Shown here: positions 43,186-53,186 of the stretch, in pieces
How positions within the stretch are numbered: the first letter of the stretch is position 1
Layout of the letters: the number at the start of each line of letters is the position of its first letter
Translations under genes and position numbers: made by a program
Assembly: GCA_028687995.1 (NCBI GenBank)
Contig: JAQTZA010000006.1
Location: 94,486 to 158,485, forward strand
Length of the DNA stretch: 64,000 bases
Reading direction: 5' to 3'
DNA from: Bacteroidales bacterium
GTDB lineage: Bacteria > Bacteroidota > Bacteroidia > Bacteroidales > UBA7332
Notes under the pieces: model-generated
The model's database searches: none
Told to the model about the DNA's origin: nothing
Seen by the model: only the letters and a program-made list of their open reading frames with translations

Positions 43186-44085
43186 ATGATAATAAACCAA
43201 TTCTTAGAATATTTGCAGTATGAGAGGAGTTATTCCACTCATACTGTTTTGTCATATAGAAACGATTTATCTCAGTTTGTTGAGTTTATTAGGCTTGAGC
43301 AAGGTGAATTTATTTTGGGGAAAATAGATAGCGATATTATTCGTTTGTGGATAGTTGCATTGATGGAACAAAAAAGATCGACAACTACTGTTAAGCGAAA
43401 ACTGAGTGCCTTGAAATCTTTTTATCGATTCTTATTGAAGCGAGGCATAGTAACCAAAAACCCTATTATTAATATCGCAGGGCCTAAATCAGGAAAAGAA
43501 ATACCTAGTTTTGTAAAAGAGTCAGAGATGGATTTTTTATTGGAAAAATCATCAGAAGATACCAATTTTGAATCCCTTCGCGACAATGCAATTATGCATC
43601 TTTTTTATGCAACGGGTATTCGTCGAGCAGAATTACTGAATTTAAAAGATAGTGATGTCGATTTCTTTACTTCGGTCATCAAGGTCACAGGAAAAAGAAA
43701 CAAGCAAAGAATCATTCCTTTAGGTGAGGAGATAAAACAACTGCTTCTCAATTATCTCGAAGAACGTGATGTGAGAATTGGTGTGGGTGATGGTCATCTG
43801 TTTGTGAAAAGTGACGGCGAAGCTCTATATCCAATGCTTGTGCATCGAATCGTTTCAGAGAGACTTTCAATAACGAATATTTCTAAAAAAAGCCCTCACG
43901 TGCTCCGTCATACTTTCGCTACATCTATGCTTAATAATGGAGCTCAACTCAATGCAGTAAAAGAGCTACTTGGGCATAGCTCACTGGCTTCCACAGAGGT
44001 TTACACGCATACATCATTTGAAGAACTAAAACGATCATACAATTCGGCTCATCCTCGAGCTATTCATTTTAAAAAAGGAGGTTAA
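43186..44085 (+). CDS. xerC: Tyrosine recombinase XerC/XerD type
   Basis: A 299-aa site-specific recombinase that resolves chromosome dimers at dif. It has an N-terminal SAM-like DNA-binding domain (about 3-85) and a catalytic domain with Arg in ATGIRRAELLNL, a Lys near VTGKRNKQR, His-x-x-Arg in HVLRHTFATSM, His in LGHSSL and the nucleophile Tyr in STEVYTH. Its place in the rpsU-hpf-tuf block and the absence of mobile genes show a housekeeping recombinase and not a phage or transposon integrase. XerC versus XerD cannot be decided firmly. Confidence 0.9.
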   Translation: MIINQFLEYLQYERSYSTHTVLSYRNDLSQFVEFIRLEQGEFILGKIDSDIIRLWIVALMEQKRSTTTVKRKLSALKSFYRFLLKRGIVTKNPIINIAGPKSGKEIPSFVKESEMDFLLEKSSEDTNFESLRDNAIMHLFYATGIRRAELLNLKDSDVDFFTSVIKVTGKRNKQRIIPLGEEIKQLLLNYLEERDVRIGVGDGHLFVKSDGEALYPMLVHRIVSERLSITNISKKSPHVLRHTFATSMLNNGAQLNAVKELLGHSSLASTEVYTHTSFEELKRSYNSAHPRAIHFKKGG

Positions 44086-44086
44086 T

Positions 44087-44383
44087 ATGGAAATTAGAAT
44101 TCAAGCTGTTCATTTCGATGCATCTGAACATCTCGTTGCATTTGTCGAGAAAAAAGTCTCAAAATTTGAGCAATATTTTGATGGGATATTGTCGGTAGAA
44201 ATCACTCTAAAAGTAGTGAAACCTGAAACTGCAAACAATAAAGAAGTAAATATAAAAGTAAATGTTCCGCACAATGAACTTTTGTTTAGTGAGAAAATTT
44301 GTGACTCATTTGAGGCGGCTGTAGATGAATGCGCAACAGCAATTTCAAAGCAATTGCATAAGCTCAAGGAAAAAACGCGGTAA
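44087..44383 (+). CDS. hpf: Ribosome hibernation-promoting factor (HPF/YfiA family)
   Basis: A 98-aa short-form HPF with MEIRIQAVHFDASEHLVAFVEKKV and a C-terminal helix DECATAISKQLHKLKEKT. It binds the 30S A/P sites and silences ribosomes in stationary phase. The start is one base past the xerC stop, with AAGGAGG just before, so it is tightly coupled. The long C-terminal dimerisation domain is absent. Confidence 0.92.
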   Translation: MEIRIQAVHFDASEHLVAFVEKKVSKFEQYFDGILSVEITLKVVKPETANNKEVNIKVNVPHNELLFSEKICDSFEAAVDECATAISKQLHKLKEKTR

Positions 44384-44406
44384 GAGCAAAAAAAAGAACG
44401 ATTATT

Positions 44407-44436
44407 TTTGTAATTCGGAAATAATACCTAAATTTG
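44407..44436 (+). promoter_or_regulatory. Promoter of the tRNA-tuf operon
   Basis: TTTG (44407-44410) and TAAATTTG (44429-44436) with an 18-base spacer, a perfect consensus match 44 bases before the first tRNA. Confidence 0.7.
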
Positions 44437-44474
44437 CACCCGTTTCGCTCTGAAAAGAACTGTAACGGGTGTTT
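44437..44474 (+). terminator. Hairpin overlapping the tRNA-tuf promoter start region
   Basis: CACCCGTT (44437-44444) pairs with AACGGGTG (44464-44471), followed by TTTT. It could end the hpf transcript; a transcript from the -7 box above would start inside the left arm and so escape the full hairpin. Confidence 0.55.
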
Positions 44475-44479
44475 TATTT

Positions 44480-44556
44480 GCCTTCATAGCTCAGTTGGCC
44501 AGAGCACGTGATTTGTAATCTCGGGGTCGTGGGTTCGAATCCCTCTGAAGGCTCCA
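44480..44556 (+). tRNA. tRNA-Thr (TGT)
   Basis: Acceptor GCCTTCA/TGAAGGC, D-loop AGCTCAGTTGGCCAGAG, anticodon loop TTTGTAA and T-loop GGTTCGAATCC. CCA is encoded after the discriminator T. The anticodon stem has one T-T mismatch. Confidence 0.93.
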
Positions 44557-44558
44557 CG

Positions 44559-44582
44559 TTTTTTACTAAGCGTAGTAAAAAA
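44559..44582 (+). repeat. Spacer hairpin between tRNA-Thr and tRNA-Tyr
   Basis: TTTTTTACTA and TAGTAAAAAA form a 10-bp perfect stem with a four-base loop between the two tRNAs, probably a processing structure. Confidence 0.6.
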
Positions 44583-44611
44583 TATATATGTATTGAGGAA
44601 AAGAAGCATTG

Positions 44612-44693
44612 GGGCGATTACCAGAGTGGCCAAATGGGGCAGACTGTAAATCTGCTGGTAGTACCTTCGGTGGTTCGAATCCATCATCGCCCA
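44612..44693 (+). tRNA. tRNA-Tyr (GTA)
   Basis: Acceptor GGGCGAT/ATCGCCC, anticodon stem GCAGA/TCTGC with loop CTGTAAA, a long class II variable arm and T-loop GGTTCGAATCC. CCA is not encoded. Confidence 0.94.
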
Positions 44694-44741
44694 CACAGAC
44701 GGGAGCGATTCGAAAGTGTAAGTATCCGAATCGTTTTTATT

Positions 44742-44814
44742 GCGGGAGTAGCTCAGTTGATAGAGCATTAGCCTTCCAAGCTGAGGGTCGCGGGTTTGAG
44801 TCCCGTCTCCCGCT
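44742..44814 (+). tRNA. tRNA-Gly (TCC)
   Basis: Acceptor GCGGGAG/CTCCCGC, anticodon loop CTTCCAA and T-loop GGTTTGAGTCC. CCA not encoded. Confidence 0.94.
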
Positions 44815-44823
44815 CTATATCCC

Positions 44824-44895
<72 letters not shown>

Positions 44896-44949
44896 CAATA
44901 ATAAATAACAGTAGAAGCTAATCATTAACTTTTTATAATAGAATAAATC

Positions 44950-46137
44950 ATGGCAAAAGAAGTCTACAAACGTGACAAACCCCACGTTAACATCGGTACC
45001 ATTGGTCACGTTGACCACGGTAAAACTACTTTGACCGCTGCTATTACTATGGTATTAGCACGTAAAGGTCTTTGTGAAGTAAAATCATTTGATCAAATTG
45101 ACAACGCTCCTGAAGAAAAAGAACGTGGTATTACTATCAATACTGCACACGTTGAATACGCAACAGAAGCTCGTCACTATGCTCACGTTGACTGTCCGGG
45201 TCACGCGGATTACGTTAAAAACATGGTAACTGGTGCTGCTCAAATGGACGGTGCTATTATTGTTGTTGCTGCAACTGATGGTCCTATGCCTCAAACTCGC
45301 GAGCACATCCTTTTGGCTCGTCAGGTAAACGTTCCTAAACTTGTTGTATTTATGAACAAATGCGACATGGTTGATGACGAAGAAATGTTGGAATTAGTAG
45401 AAATGGAAATGCGTGAATTGCTTTCTTTCTATCAATTCGACGGAGATAATACTCCAATCATCCGTGGATCTGCTTTAGGTGGATTGAATGGTGTACCAGA
45501 GTGGGAAGAAAAAATCATGGAATTGATGAATGCTGTTGATACATGGATTCCACTTCCTCCACGTGAAATCGACAAACCATTCTTGATGCCAGTTGAAGAC
45601 GTGTTCTCTATCACGGGTCGTGGTACTGTAGCTACAGGTCGTATCGAAACTGGTGTTATCAAAACAGGTGAAGAGATTCAAATCATCGGTTTAGGTGCAG
45701 AAGGAAAAAAATCAGTTGTAACTGGTGTTGAAATGTTCCGCAAAATCTTAGATAGAGGTGAAGCTGGTGACAACGTTGGTTTATTGCTTCGTGGTGTTGA
45801 TAAAAACGATATCAAGCGTGGTATGGTTATAACTCACCCGGGTAAAGTAAAACCTCACACTAAAGTTAAAGCTGAGGTGTATATCTTGAAAAAAGAAGAA
45901 GGTGGACGTCATACTCCATTCCACAACAAATACCGTCCACAATTCTATATCCGTACATTGGATGTAACTGGTGAGATCACTCTTCCAGAAGGAACTGAAA
46001 TGGTAATGCCTGGTGATAACTTAACAATTTCAGTTGAGCTTATCTACCCAGTAGCTTGCGACTTAGGTTTGCGTTTCGCTATCCGCGAAGGTGGACGTAC
46101 AGTAGGTGCAGGTCAGATTACAGAAATTGTAGAGTAA
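44950..46137 (+). CDS. tuf: Translation elongation factor Tu
   Basis: A 395-aa GTPase that delivers aminoacyl-tRNA to the ribosome. G1 is GHVDHGKT, G3 DCPGHADY, G4 NKCDMVDD, and domains II and III are complete with [11 protein letters not shown] and a C-terminal [10 protein letters not shown]. It lies in the tRNA-tuf-tRNA-Trp-secE-nusG order seen in many bacteria. Codon use looks biased, as expected for a highly expressed gene. Confidence 0.98.
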   Translation: MAKEVYKRDKPHVNIGTIGHVDHGKTTLTAAITMVLARKGLCEVKSFDQIDNAPEEKERGITINTAHVEYATEARHYAHVDCPGHADYVKNMVTGAAQMDGAIIVVAATDGPMPQTREHILLARQVNVPKLVVFMNKCDMVDDEEMLELVEMEMRELLSFYQFDGDNTPIIRGSALGGLNGVPEWEEKIMELMNAVDTWIPLPPREIDKPFLMPVEDVFSITGRGTVATGRIETGVIKTGEEIQIIGLGAEGKKSVVTGVEMFRKILDRGEAGDNVGLLLRGVDKNDIKRGMVITHPGKVKPHTKVKAEVYILKKEEGGRHTPFHNKYRPQFYIRTLDVTGEITLPEGTEMVMPGDNLTISVELIYPVACDLGLRFAIREGGRTVGAGQITEIVE

Positions 46138-46163
46138 TACTATTTATTACTTGAAATAATATC

Positions 46164-46192
46164 GAAGCCGGTCTCGTTTCGGGGTCGGCTTC
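46164..46192 (+). terminator. Hairpin between tuf and tRNA-Trp
   Basis: GAAGCCG pairs with CGGCTTC around a 15-base loop. It lies five bases before tRNA-Trp and lacks a long T tract, so RNA processing or partial termination is likelier than a full stop. Confidence 0.5.
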
Positions 46193-46196
46193 TTAT

Positions 46197-46269
46197 ACGG
46201 GTCTAGCTCAGTTGGTAGAGCATCGGTCTCCAAAACCGAGTGTCGGGAGTTCGAGTCTCTCGACCCGTG
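46197..46269 (+). tRNA. tRNA-Trp (CCA)
   Basis: Acceptor ACGGGTC/GACCCGT, anticodon stem TCGGT/ACCGA with loop CTCCAAA, T-loop AGTTCGAGTCT. It is 16 bases before secE, the classical tRNA-Trp-secE-nusG arrangement. Confidence 0.95.
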
Positions 46270-46285
46270 CTAAGTCCTTAGGCAT

Positions 46286-46480
46286 ATGAAAAAATTGATC
46301 GAAAAAATAAAAGAATCTTATAACGAGTTAGTTTATAAGGTGTCTTGGCCAACCAAAGCTGAGTTAAGTAATAGCGCTGTTGTCGTAATGTTTGCTTCCC
46401 TACTGATAGCGTTGCTTATATTTGGTATCGATTTTGGTTTTGAGAAAGTTATGCAGTTTTTTTACTCAAAAGTTTTCTAA
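46286..46480 (+). CDS. secE: Preprotein translocase subunit SecE
   Basis: A 64-aa single-span protein with a cytoplasmic amphipathic helix (ELVYKVSWPTKAELSNSAVVV) and one membrane segment (about 35-58). It belongs to the SecYEG channel and is the short single-helix form usual outside enterobacteria. nusG follows 12 bases later. Confidence 0.95.
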   Translation: MKKLIEKIKESYNELVYKVSWPTKAELSNSAVVVMFASLLIALLIFGIDFGFEKVMQFFYSKVF

Positions 46481-46492
46481 AGGAGGAAATAA

Positions 46493-47035
46493 ATGTCTGA
46501 ACTTAGAAAAGAGTGGTACGTATTGCGTGCCATAAGTGGAAAAGAGGGTAAAGTCCGTGAGTATCTTGAACATGAACTCAAGAATACAAACATGAAAGAC
46601 TTTGTCTTCCAAGTGCTTATCCCAACTGAAAAAGTAATGCATGTACGTAACGGAAAGAAAGTAACTTCTGAACGGAGTCTTTTCCCTGGTTATGTATTGA
46701 TTGAAGCTCTTTTAGTCGGTGAGATTGCACATAGATTGCGTAATATTCCTAATGTTATCGGCTTCCTAGGTGGTAACATTGCTCCTGTTCCCTTGAGACA
46801 ATCAGAGGTGAATCGTATTTTAGGTGCAGTTGATGAGCTACAGGAAACTGAAGCTGATATGAATGTATCGTATGTGATTGGTGAGGCTGTTAAAGTCAAT
46901 ACTGGTCCATTTAGCGGTTTCTCAGGTGTTATCGAAGAGGTGAATAATGAGAAAAAGAAACTCAAAGTAACGGTCAAGATTTTTGGACGTAAGACGCCGC
47001 TTGAGTTAGGCTTTTTACAAGTAGAGAAAGAGTAG
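46493..47035 (+). CDS. nusG: Transcription termination/antitermination protein NusG
   Basis: A 180-aa protein with the NGN domain (KEWYVLRAISGKEGKVREYLE, then FPGYVLIEA) and a C-terminal KOW domain (EAVKVNTGPFSGFSGVIEEV). It links RNA polymerase to the ribosome or Rho. An AAGGAGG site precedes the ATG. It lies between secE and rplK as usual. Confidence 0.96.
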   Translation: MSELRKEWYVLRAISGKEGKVREYLEHELKNTNMKDFVFQVLIPTEKVMHVRNGKKVTSERSLFPGYVLIEALLVGEIAHRLRNIPNVIGFLGGNIAPVPLRQSEVNRILGAVDELQETEADMNVSYVIGEAVKVNTGPFSGFSGVIEEVNNEKKKLKVTVKIFGRKTPLELGFLQVEKE

Positions 47036-47090
47036 GAAATGGTTACGCATAGACTCCTATTCTAAATGTGAACATCAAAAATGAATCAAA

Positions 47091-47534
47091 ATGGCTAAAG
47101 AAATTGCTGGACAAATCAAACTACAGATTAAAGGAGGCGCAGCAAATCCATCACCTCCCGTTGGACCTGCATTGGGTGCAAAAGGGATTAATATTATGGA
47201 GTTTTGCAAGCAATTCAACGCCAGAACCCAAGACAAACCAGGTAAAATTTTGCCGGTTGTAATCACTTATTTTTCTGATAAATCTTTTGAGTTTGTTGTT
47301 AAGACTCCTCCTGTACCTGTACAGTTATTGGAAGCTGCCAAACAAAAAAGTGGTTCTGCTGAGCCAAATCGTAAGAAAATTGCAGAGATTACCTGGGATC
47401 AGGTGAAACAAATTGCAGAAGACAAAATGACTGACCTTAACTGCTTTACGCTGGAATCAGCGATGAAGATGGTTGCCGGAACGGCCAGAAGTATGGGTAT
47501 CACTGTAAAAGGGGAATTCCCGTTAAACAATTAA
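47091..47534 (+). CDS. rplK: 50S ribosomal protein L11
   Basis: A 147-aa protein with [21 protein letters not shown], the proline-rich L11 N-terminus, and [15 protein letters not shown] at the end. It binds the GTPase-centre rRNA. First of the L11-L1-L10-L12 block. Confidence 0.97.
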   Translation: MAKEIAGQIKLQIKGGAANPSPPVGPALGAKGINIMEFCKQFNARTQDKPGKILPVVITYFSDKSFEFVVKTPPVPVQLLEAAKQKSGSAEPNRKKIAEITWDQVKQIAEDKMTDLNCFTLESAMKMVAGTARSMGITVKGEFPLNN

Positions 47535-47548
47535 AAACTTCAATTGAA

Positions 47549-48250
47549 ATGGGTAAACTTACAAAAAATCAAAAGTTAGCTGTTGCCAAGATTGAAGCTG
47601 GAAAGTCTTATTCGTTGAAAGAGGCGGCTCAATTGGTAAAAGAGGTAACTCTTGTTAAATTCGATGCTTCTGTTGACGTTGACGTACGTTTAGGTGTAGA
47701 TCCTCGTAAAGCTAACCAAATGATACGTGGGGTAGTTTCTCTACCACATGGAACAGGAAAGCAAGTGAAAGTCCTTGCCTTATGTACTCCCGATCAGGAA
47801 GCAGATGCTAAAGAAGCAGGTGCTGACTTTGTAGGATTGGACGAGTATATCGAAAAGATTAAAGGCGGATGGACTGATATTGACGTTATTATTACACAAC
47901 CTGCTATTATGGGTAAAATCGGAGCATTGGGACGCGTTTTAGGTCCTCGTGGTTTGATGCCAAATCCAAAAAGTGGTACTGTAACTAATGAAGTTGGTAA
48001 AGCGGTAAAAGAAGTAAAGCAAGGTAAAATTGACTTTAAAGTTGATAAAACCGGTATTGTACATACTTCTATTGGTAAAGTCTCTTTTTCACCAGACAAA
48101 CTGGTTGAAAATGCTAAAGAATTTATCGGTACACTAATTAAGCTAAAACCTTCAGCAGCTAAGGGAACTTATGTGAAGAGTATTTTTCTTTCTAGTACTA
48201 TGAGTCCAGGTATCAAAATCGATCCTAAATCAGTAGACGAACACAATTAA
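47549..48250 (+). CDS. rplA: 50S ribosomal protein L1
   Basis: A 233-aa two-domain stalk protein with [20 protein letters not shown] and [16 protein letters not shown], the family signature. In many bacteria L1 also represses its own operon by binding the mRNA; no such site was sought here. Confidence 0.97.
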   Translation: MGKLTKNQKLAVAKIEAGKSYSLKEAAQLVKEVTLVKFDASVDVDVRLGVDPRKANQMIRGVVSLPHGTGKQVKVLALCTPDQEADAKEAGADFVGLDEYIEKIKGGWTDIDVIITQPAIMGKIGALGRVLGPRGLMPNPKSGTVTNEVGKAVKEVKQGKIDFKVDKTGIVHTSIGKVSFSPDKLVENAKEFIGTLIKLKPSAAKGTYVKSIFLSSTMSPGIKIDPKSVDEHN

Positions 48251-48260
48251 ATTATTAATT

Positions 48261-48776
48261 ATGAGAAAGGAAGATAAACATACGAATATTGAACAAATAG
48301 TTGAAACTATTAAGGAGTACGGACATTTTTACCTCACTAACACAGCTTCTTTGAATGCTGCTAAGACAAGTGATTTAAGAAGAGAGTGCAACAAACAAGG
48401 AATCAAACTACTTGTTGTAAAAAACACCTTGCTGCAAAAAGCTCTAGAAAGCTTAGATACAGATTATTCTCCATTATATGGATCTCTTAAAGGCTCTACT
48501 TCTGTGATGTTTACAAATGTTGCGAATGCACCAGCTAAACTAATCAAAGACTTTAGAAAAAAAGAAGAGATCCCTGCCCTTAAAGCTGCATATGCTGAAG
48601 AGAGCTTCTACATTGGAGAAGATCAACTGGATGCTTTAATCCATATCAAAAGCAAAAACGAGCTTATTGGCGAAGTTATCGGATTGTTGCAATCACCAGC
48701 GAAGAACGTTATATCGGCTCTTCAATCAGGTGGAAGCACACTCCACGGCGTGTTAACCACGTTATCAGAAAGATAA
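48261..48776 (+). CDS. rplJ: 50S ribosomal protein L10
   Basis: A 171-aa protein anchoring L12 dimers to the ribosome. It has the YFYLTNTASLNAAKTSDLRR-like N-terminus and a C-terminal L12-binding helix (AKNVISALQSGGSTLHGVLTTL). It starts 11 bases after rplA. Confidence 0.96.
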   Translation: MRKEDKHTNIEQIVETIKEYGHFYLTNTASLNAAKTSDLRRECNKQGIKLLVVKNTLLQKALESLDTDYSPLYGSLKGSTSVMFTNVANAPAKLIKDFRKKEEIPALKAAYAEESFYIGEDQLDALIHIKSKNELIGEVIGLLQSPAKNVISALQSGGSTLHGVLTTLSER

Positions 48777-48818
48777 AAATAAAAATTAATAGTAACAAAC
48801 ATTTTAAATTATACTACA

Positions 48819-49190
48819 ATGGCAGATTTGAAAGCTTTTGCTGAACAATTAGTAAACTTGACCGTAAAAGAAGTAAATGAACTTGCTGGAATTTTGAAAA
48901 GCGAATATGGTATTGAACCAGCTGCTGCAGCTGTTGCTGTATCTGCTGCTCCTGCTGCTGCTGCAGCTGAAGAAGTGCAAACTGCATTCGATGTTGTTTT
49001 GAAATCAGCTGGTGCCAATAAATTGGCTATCGTTAAATTAGTAAAAGAACTTACTGGTCTTGGCTTGAAAGAAGCAAAAGATTTAGTTGATTCTGCTCCT
49101 GCTAAGTTGAAAGAAGGTATTTCTAAAGACGAAGCCGATGCGTTGAAAAAACAATTGGAAGAAGGCGGAGCTGAAGTTGAACTTAAGTAA
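48819..49190 (+). CDS. rplL: 50S ribosomal protein L7/L12
   Basis: A 123-aa acidic stalk protein with an N-terminal dimer domain, an Ala-rich hinge ([20 protein letters not shown]) and the C-terminal factor-binding domain ([24 protein letters not shown]). A terminator-like hairpin follows before rpoB. Confidence 0.97.
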   Translation: MADLKAFAEQLVNLTVKEVNELAGILKSEYGIEPAAAAVAVSAAPAAAAAEEVQTAFDVVLKSAGANKLAIVKLVKELTGLGLKEAKDLVDSAPAKLKEGISKDEADALKKQLEEGGAEVELK

Positions 49191-49213
49191 TTTTTCCAAG
49201 ATTTTGGAATGAT

Positions 49214-49251
49214 GGTTAAGAATCCTCTGCTGGAGGATTCTTAACCTTTTT
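49214..49251 (+). terminator. Intrinsic terminator (attenuator) between rplL and rpoB
   Basis: GGTTAAGAATCCTC and its complement form a perfect 14-bp stem with a TGCTG loop and five T after it. It sits where E. coli has its L12-rpoB attenuator and would lower rpoBC expression relative to the ribosomal genes. Confidence 0.8.
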
Positions 49252-49290
49252 GTGCTTATAATTTTTATTAGGTTCATTAATCTACTTACG

Positions 49291-52200
49291 ATGTCTTCAA
49301 ACAATATCAAACCAAGGGTAAATTTTGCTTCCATCAAGAATCCGATGGCATATCCGGATTTCTTAGAAGTTCAATTGAAGTCATTTCAGGACTTTCTACA
49401 AATTGACACTCCTCTTGATAAACACAAGAATGAAGGTTTGTACAGAGTTTTTGCTGAAAACTTTCCCATCGCAGATACGCGAAATAATTTTGTCCTCGAG
49501 TTTTTAGATTATTTTATCGATCCACCCCGTTATACAATTGACGAGTGTATTGAAAGAGGTCTGACTTACAGTGTGCCATTAAAGGCCAAATTGAAGTTGT
49601 ATTGTACAGATCCTGATCACGAAGATTTCGATACAGTGATTCAGGATGTGTATTTAGGCCCAATTCCGTACATGACTGCAAAAGGAACTTTTGTAATCAA
49701 TGGTGCTGAACGTGTTATTGTTTCTCAGTTGCACCGTTCACCTGGTGTATTCTTTGGTCAAAGCACTCACGCCAATGGTACAAAACTTTATTCTGCACGA
49801 ATAATTCCTTTTAGAGGATCGTGGATTGAGTTTGCTACAGACATCAACAATGTGATGTATGCTTACATCGATCGTAAGAAAAAATTACCTGTAACTACAC
49901 TTTTACGTGCAATCGGATTTGAGAATGATAAAGATATTCTCGAAATTTTCGGTTTAGCTGAAGAGATTAAAACCTCTAAAACTAACTTGAAAAAAGTGGT
50001 TGGTCGTAAATTAGCTGCACGTGTTTTGAAGACATGGGTGGAGGATTTTGTAGATGAAGATACCGGTGAAGTTGTTTCGATCGAACGTAACGAAGTTATT
50101 ATCGATCGAGAGACTGTGCTTGAACTTGAGCACATCGACGAAATTGTTGAATCTGGAGTACAAAACATTCTTCTTCATAGAGAAGATGTGAATTTGTCAG
50201 ATTTTGCAATTATCTATAATACATTGCAAAAAGACCCTAGTAACTCTGAAAAAGAGGCAGTCTTATATATCTATCGTCAACTTCGTAATGCTGAGCCAGC
50301 AGATGATGCTAGTGCTCGTGAAGTTATTTCAAATCTGTTTTTCTCTGAAAAACGTTATGATTTGGGAGAAGTTGGACGTTATAGAATCAATAAAAAGTTA
50401 AACCTTGATATCAGTGTTGATACAAAAGTGTTGACACGTGAAGATATTATTCACATAATCAAGTATTTGATTGAGTTGATCAACTCTAAAACAGATGTTG
50501 ATGATATTGACCACTTGAGCAATCGTCGAGTGCGTACAGTTGGGGAGCAACTCTATAACCAATTTGGTGTAGGTTTGGCTCGTATGGCTCGTACCATTCG
50601 TGAACGTATGAATGTACGAGACAACGAAGTTTTTACCCCGATTGACTTGATCAATGCGAAAACTATTTCTTCGGTAATTAATTCATTCTTCGGAACGAAT
50701 GCATTGTCGCAGTTTATGGATCAAACGAATCCATTGGCAGAAATGACGCACAAACGTCGTATGTCTGCTCTTGGACCTGGTGGTCTCTCTCGAGAACGTG
50801 CAGGTTTTGAGGTTCGTGACGTTCACTTTACTCACTACGGTCGTTTGTGTCCAATTGAAACCCCAGAGGGTCCGAATATCGGTTTGATTTCTTCGTTATG
50901 CGTCTATGCAAAAATCAATGAACTTGGTTTTATTGAAACACCTTATCGTCAAGTAGAAAAGGGTGTTGTGAACTTAGATGATAAAGGAGTTATCTATTTA
51001 ACGGCTGAAGAAGAAGAGGGCAAAGTTATCGGACAGGGTAATGCACCATTGGACGAAAACGGAAATTTCATAAAAACTCGTGTGAAAGCACGTATGGAAG
51101 GTGATTTTCCTGTAGTTGCACCAAGTGAAGTTCAATTGATGGACGTTTCGCCAACCCAAATTGCTTCGATTGCAGCTTCGTTGATCCCTTTCTTGGAACA
51201 TGATGATGCCAACCGTGCTTTGATGGGTTCGAATATGATGCGTCAGGCGGTTCCGTTGCTTAGAGCAGAAGCTCCAGTAGTTGGAACAGGTCTGGAAGGT
51301 CAAATTATTCGCGATTCTCGTTCTCAAATTACGGCAGAACGTGATGGTATAATTGAATTCGTAGATGCAACATGTATCCGTATTAAATACGATAGATCAG
51401 AAGAAGAGGAGTTTTTGAGCTTCGATACTTCTGTAAAAGAATATAACATTCCGAAATTCAGGAAAACAAACCAAAGTACAACACTTGATTTACGCCCAAT
51501 TTGTCGTGTAGGTCAAAGAGTAACTGGTGGTGAAATTTTGACTGAAGGATATTCAACTCAAAACGGTGAATTAGCACTTGGAAAGAATCTGAAAGTGGCG
51601 TTTATGCCTTGGAAAGGCTACAACTTCGAGGATGCAATCGTAATTAACGATCGTATTGTAAGAGAAGATGTCTTTACTTCGGTTCACGTTGATGAATATT
51701 CATTGGAGGTTCGCGAAACAAAACGTGGTATCGAAGAATTAACTTCTGATATTCCTAATGTGAGTGAAGAAGCAACGAAAGATTTAGATGAAAGAGGTAT
51801 TGTACGGGTTGGTGCACACATCACTCCAGGCGATATTTTGATCGGAAAAATTACTCCGAAAGGAGAATCAGATCCTTCACCAGAAGAAAAATTGCTTCGT
51901 GCAATCTTTGGAGACAAAGCTGGCGATGTGAAAGATGCTTCTTTGAAAGCTTCTCCATCTCTAAAAGGAGTCGTTATTGCTACAAATCTCTTCTCGCGTG
52001 CAGCTAAGAAACGTAAATCTCGCTTGAGTGATAAAGCTCTTTTGCCTAAACTTGACGAAGAGTACGAAGTGAAATTGAACGCATTGAAGGAGATATTGGT
52101 TGACAAACTGATGATCTTGACGGATGGCAAAATTTCACAAGGAGTGAAGGATTATTTGGGCGCTGAAGTGGTAGCAAAAGGTGCGAAATTCACCCCAAAA

Positions 52201-53103
52201 AATCTGATTGAACTTGATTATTTCTCTATTCAGGTAGGTAAATGGACTGCTGATGCGCTTAAAAACGATCAGATCAAAACAGTTATCATGAACTATTTGC
52301 GTAAATATAAAGAGATTGATGCTGAATTGAAACGTAAGAAATTTGACATTACCATTGGTGATGAACTTCCGTCAGGAATTATCCAACTTGCAAAAGTTTA
52401 TGTTGCTAAAAAACGTAAAATTTGTGTGGGTGATAAAATGGCAGGTCGTCACGGAAACAAAGGTATTGTTTCGAAGATTGTACGTAAAGAAGATATGCCA
52501 TTCCTCGAAGATGGAACACCTGTTGATATTGTGTTGAACCCATTGGGTGTACCTTCACGTATGAACTTGGGTCAGATTTTCGAAACCGTTCTTGGTTGGG
52601 CTGGTGTAACTCTAGGTGAGACTTTTGCAACACCAATCTTCGATGGTGCTAAGATGGAACAATTAAATGAATGGACTGACAAAGCAGGCGTACCACGCAA
52701 CGGTAAAACTTACCTTTACGATGGTGGAACAGGCGAACGTTTTGACCAACCGGCGACAGTAGGTATCATTTATATGTTGAAACTTGGTCACATGGTAGAA
52801 GATAAGATGCATGCTCGTTCAATCGGACCATATTCATTGATTACGCAACAACCATTGGGTGGTAAAGCTCAATTCGGGGGACAACGTTTTGGTGAAATGG
52901 AGGTTTGGGCACTTGAGGCATTCGGTGCAGCTCATATCCTACAAGAGATTCTTACTATTAAATCGGATGACGTAGTGGGACGTTCAAAAGCGTACGAAGC
53001 TATTGTTAAAGGTGATCCACTTCCAACACCTGGTATTCCAGAGTCGTTGAACGTGTTATTACACGAATTAAGAGGACTTGGTCTCAGCGTAACATTAGAT
53101 TAA
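49291..53103 (+). CDS. rpoB: DNA-directed RNA polymerase subunit beta
   Basis: A 1270-aa subunit, full length for Bacteroidetes. The rifampicin region around [29 protein letters not shown] is intact, with wild-type-like residues at the usual positions. [12 protein letters not shown] and [14 protein letters not shown] are the catalytic-core motifs. The ORF track starts 13 codons earlier, close behind the attenuator; ATG 49291 ([14 protein letters not shown]) is the better start. Confidence 0.97.
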   Translation: MSSNNIKPRVNFASIKNPMAYPDFLEVQLKSFQDFLQIDTPLDKHKNEGLYRVFAENFPIADTRNNFVLEFLDYFIDPPRYTIDECIERGLTYSVPLKAKLKLYCTDPDHEDFDTVIQDVYLGPIPYMTAKGTFVINGAERVIVSQLHRSPGVFFGQSTHANGTKLYSARIIPFRGSWIEFATDINNVMYAYIDRKKKLPVTTLLRAIGFENDKDILEIFGLAEEIKTSKTNLKKVVGRKLAARVLKTWVEDFVDEDTGEVVSIERNEVIIDRETVLELEHIDEIVESGVQNILLHREDVNLSDFAIIYNTLQKDPSNSEKEAVLYIYRQLRNAEPADDASAREVISNLFFSEKRYDLGEVGRYRINKKLNLDISVDTKVLTREDIIHIIKYLIELINSKTDVDDIDHLSNRRVRTVGEQLYNQFGVGLARMARTIRERMNVRDNEVFTPIDLINAKTISSVINSFFGTNALSQFMDQTNPLAEMTHKRRMSALGPGGLSRERAGFEVRDVHFTHYGRLCPIETPEGPNIGLISSLCVYAKINELGFIETPYRQVEKGVVNLDDKGVIYLTAEEEEGKVIGQGNAPLDENGNFIKTRVKARMEGDFPVVAPSEVQLMDVSPTQIASIAASLIPFLEHDDANRALMGSNMMRQAVPLLRAEAPVVGTGLEGQIIRDSRSQITAERDGIIEFVDATCIRIKYDRSEEEEFLSFDTSVKEYNIPKFRKTNQSTTLDLRPICRVGQRVTGGEILTEGYSTQNGELALGKNLKVAFMPWKGYNFEDAIVINDRIVREDVFTSVHVDEYSLEVRETKRGIEELTSDIPNVSEEATKDLDERGIVRVGAHITPGDILIGKITPKGESDPSPEEKLLRAIFGDKAGDVKDASLKASPSLKGVVIATNLFSRAAKKRKSRLSDKALLPKLDEEYEVKLNALKEILVDKLMILTDGKISQGVKDYLGAEVVAKGAKFTPKNLIELDYFSIQVGKWTADALKNDQIKTVIMNYLRKYKEIDAELKRKKFDITIGDELPSGIIQLAKVYVAKKRKICVGDKMAGRHGNKGIVSKIVRKEDMPFLEDGTPVDIVLNPLGVPSRMNLGQIFETVLGWAGVTLGETFATPIFDGAKMEQLNEWTDKAGVPRNGKTYLYDGGTGERFDQPATVGIIYMLKLGHMVEDKMHARSIGPYSLITQQPLGGKAQFGGQRFGEMEVWALEAFGAAHILQEILTIKSDDVVGRSKAYEAIVKGDPLPTPGIPESLNVLLHELRGLGLSVTLD

Positions 53104-53111
53104 TTATTTTT

Positions 53112-53147
53112 TGCTGATTTTCAGAATCTCGGTTTTGAAAATCAGCA
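53112..53147 (+). repeat. Hairpin between rpoB and rpoC
   Basis: TGCTGATTTTCA and TGAAAATCAGCA form a perfect 12-bp stem with a 12-base loop, directly after the rpoB stop. It has no T run, so processing or mRNA stability is likelier than termination. Confidence 0.65.
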
Positions 53148-53186
53148 CTTTATACAGATTTATACAACTCTTTATAAATAAATAAT

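Noticed and set aside
43186-44085. Tyrosine recombinase next to a tRNA cluster as a possible integrative element
   Set aside because: The gene is a housekeeping XerC/D in the conserved rpsU-hpf-tuf block; no att-like direct repeats, phage or conjugation genes are nearby.
50700-50820. Possible rifampicin-resistance changes in rpoB
   Set aside because: The core region reads as the usual susceptible-type sequence; nothing unusual is seen.
51684-52130. Minus-strand 148-aa ORF within rpoB
   Set aside because: Shadow frame of a highly conserved coding region.
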